This document shows, in pieces, positions 4,823-5,663 of a DNA stretch of 5,663 bases. Numbering within the stretch: position 1 is the first letter of the stretch; each line of letters opens with the position of its first letter. A model generated the notes under the pieces. That model saw nothing but the letters and a program-made list of their open reading frames with translations, did no database searches and was not told where the DNA came from. The DNA comes from Clostridiales bacterium (lineage in GTDB: Bacteria > Bacillota > Clostridia > Christensenellales > Aristaeellaceae). The DNA is taken from NCBI GenBank assembly GCA_019409045.1, contig DXVG01000130.1:1-5663 (forward strand), given 5' to 3'. Both the position numbers and the translations under genes were made by a program.

Positions 4823-5663
4823 GAAAGCGACTCCTTTCTGGCGGCGCTGCGCCCCGCGAGCGCGCCGGTCGAAAACGCGATCTGGAGGTTGAAGCCGCCG
4901 GTGGTGGCGTCCAGGTCGAGCACCTCCCCGGCAAAGTACAGCCCCTTTACGCGCCTGGACTGCATGGTGGAGGGGTCCACGTCCTTCACGCTCACGCCGC
5001 CGCGGGTGACCACGGCCTCGTTAAAGCCGCGCAGCGCCGTGGGCGTGAGCGGCACGGCCTTGAGAAGCGCGCCCAGCGCGCGCCGCTGCGCCTGCGTGAC
5101 CGCGTTGGCGGGCAGGGCGGGGGAGAGCTCCAGAAGCTCCAGGAGCGCAAGGCCCAGGTTGTGCGGCACGAGCCCGTCCATCACCGTGCCGAGCTGCTTT
5201 CGGGAGAGCTCCCGAAGGTCGCGCACGAGCCGCGCGTCCAGCGTCTTTTCATCCAGCGCGGGCTTTAAGTCGATCTCCATGCGCACGCCGGAGAGCTCCT
5301 CCGGCATCAGCGCCGACAGCGTCAGCGCCAGCGGGCCGGAGACGCCGAAGTGCGTAAAGAGCATCTCGCCCTGCTCGGCGTAGATGCGCTTGCGCTTTGC
5401 GCCCTGCGCGACGTAGGCGCTCAGGCGCACGTTTTTCAGAGACAGTCCGGCCAGCGCCGCGGGCCAGCGCTGCGCGGTCTCGATGGGCACGAGCGAGGGA
5501 AGCGGCCGCACCAGCGCGTGCCCCGTCGCCTCGGCGATGCGGTAGCCGTCGCCCGTGGAGCCGGTGGAGGGGTAGCTCAGGCCGCCGGTGGCGACGATCA
5601 CCGCGTCCGCGGGCACGCGCTCGCCCGACTCCAGCTCCACGCCGCGCGCCTGCCCGCCCTCGA
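4819..5663 (-). CDS. BaiN/HI0933-type NAD(P)/FAD-dependent oxidoreductase (N-terminus outside the window)
   Basis: The frame is open from the window edge to the TGA at 4821-4819, giving 280 complete codons. Family members are about 400-420 aa, so roughly 130 N-terminal residues, including the first dinucleotide-binding GxGxxG, are missing. Visible features are VIVATGGLSYPSTGSTGDGY (21-40), the glycine-rich FAD-contact segment of this family. The middle has the FTHFGVSGP stretch. The C-terminal part has TRGGVSVKDVDPSTMQS and then GLYFAGEVLDLDATTGGFN (240-258), where Gly-Glu and Gly-Gly-Phe-Asn help hold FAD. The family (HI0933, YhiN, BaiN) comprises flavoproteins of mostly unknown substrate; BaiN was linked to bile-acid dehydroxylation, but that cannot be assumed here. 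The gene sits immediately upstream of nrdG with a 4-base overlap. The internal GTG at 5640 is not the start, because the frame continues upstream with family-like sequence. Confidence 0.92.
   Translation of the reverse strand, partial: EGGQARGVELESGERVPADAVIVATGGLSYPSTGSTGDGYRIAEATGHALVRPLPSLVPIETAQRWPAALAGLSLKNVRLSAYVAQGAKRKRIYAEQGEMLFTHFGVSGPLALTLSALMPEELSGVRMEIDLKPALDEKTLDARLVRDLRELSRKQLGTVMDGLVPHNLGLALLELLELSPALPANAVTQAQRRALGALLKAVPLTPTALRGFNEAVVTRGGVSVKDVDPSTMQSRRVKGLYFAGEVLDLDATTGGFNLQIAFSTGALAGRSAARKESLS

Noticed and set aside
4556..5383. A 275-codon plus-strand open frame opposite nrdG and the flavoprotein
   Set aside because: It runs antisense across two well-supported genes, is rich in Ser/Arg/Ala, and shows no motif.

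Overview
This window reads as chromosomal DNA of an anaerobic, high-GC member of the Bacillota, probably Clostridia in the broad sense. Three things support that: a canonical T-box tRNA-sensing leader, which is largely a Gram-positive device; strong AGGAGG-type ribosome binding sites; and an nrdG-type activase for oxygen-sensitive ribonucleotide reduction. Codon third positions are strongly G/C rich, which leaves long open frames on the opposite strands of the real genes. No species can be named from the sequence alone. I see no insertion sequence, CRISPR array, tRNA, rRNA or phage gene.

Layout, left to right. (1) Bases 2-796, plus strand: the 3' part of a gene for a single-span membrane protein with an acidic, disordered cytoplasmic N-terminal part and a short TPR-like domain outside the membrane. 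(2) Bases 797-1161 hold no protein gene. They carry a sigma-A-type promoter, a complete T-box riboswitch with a TAC (tyrosine) specifier, and a GC-rich intrinsic terminator. (3) Bases 1162-2700: a sodium:solute symporter (SSS family, 512 aa) controlled by that T-box, so probably an importer of tyrosine or a related compound. (4) A 118-base gap with an extended -10 promoter, then bases 2819-4321: a 500-aa polytopic membrane protein of the DUF6056 / GT-C-like type. (5) On the minus strand and convergent with it: nrdG (4331-4822) preceded by, and overlapping by 4 bases, a BaiN/HI0933-type flavoprotein (4819 to beyond 5663).

How the parts work together. The first three transcription units look independent. 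The symporter is switched on when uncharged tRNA-Tyr accumulates, through a choice between an antiterminator and a terminator that share bases 1095-1104. The DUF6056-like gene has its own promoter and no functional link to the symporter that I can see. The flavoprotein and nrdG are translationally coupled. The two convergent units meet with only 9 bases between stop codons, at an imperfect hairpin that may terminate the minus-strand message.

The most informative feature is the tyrosine T-box on an SSS-family transporter. The leader gives a substrate hypothesis that the protein family alone would not. I found no evidence of a wholly new system.
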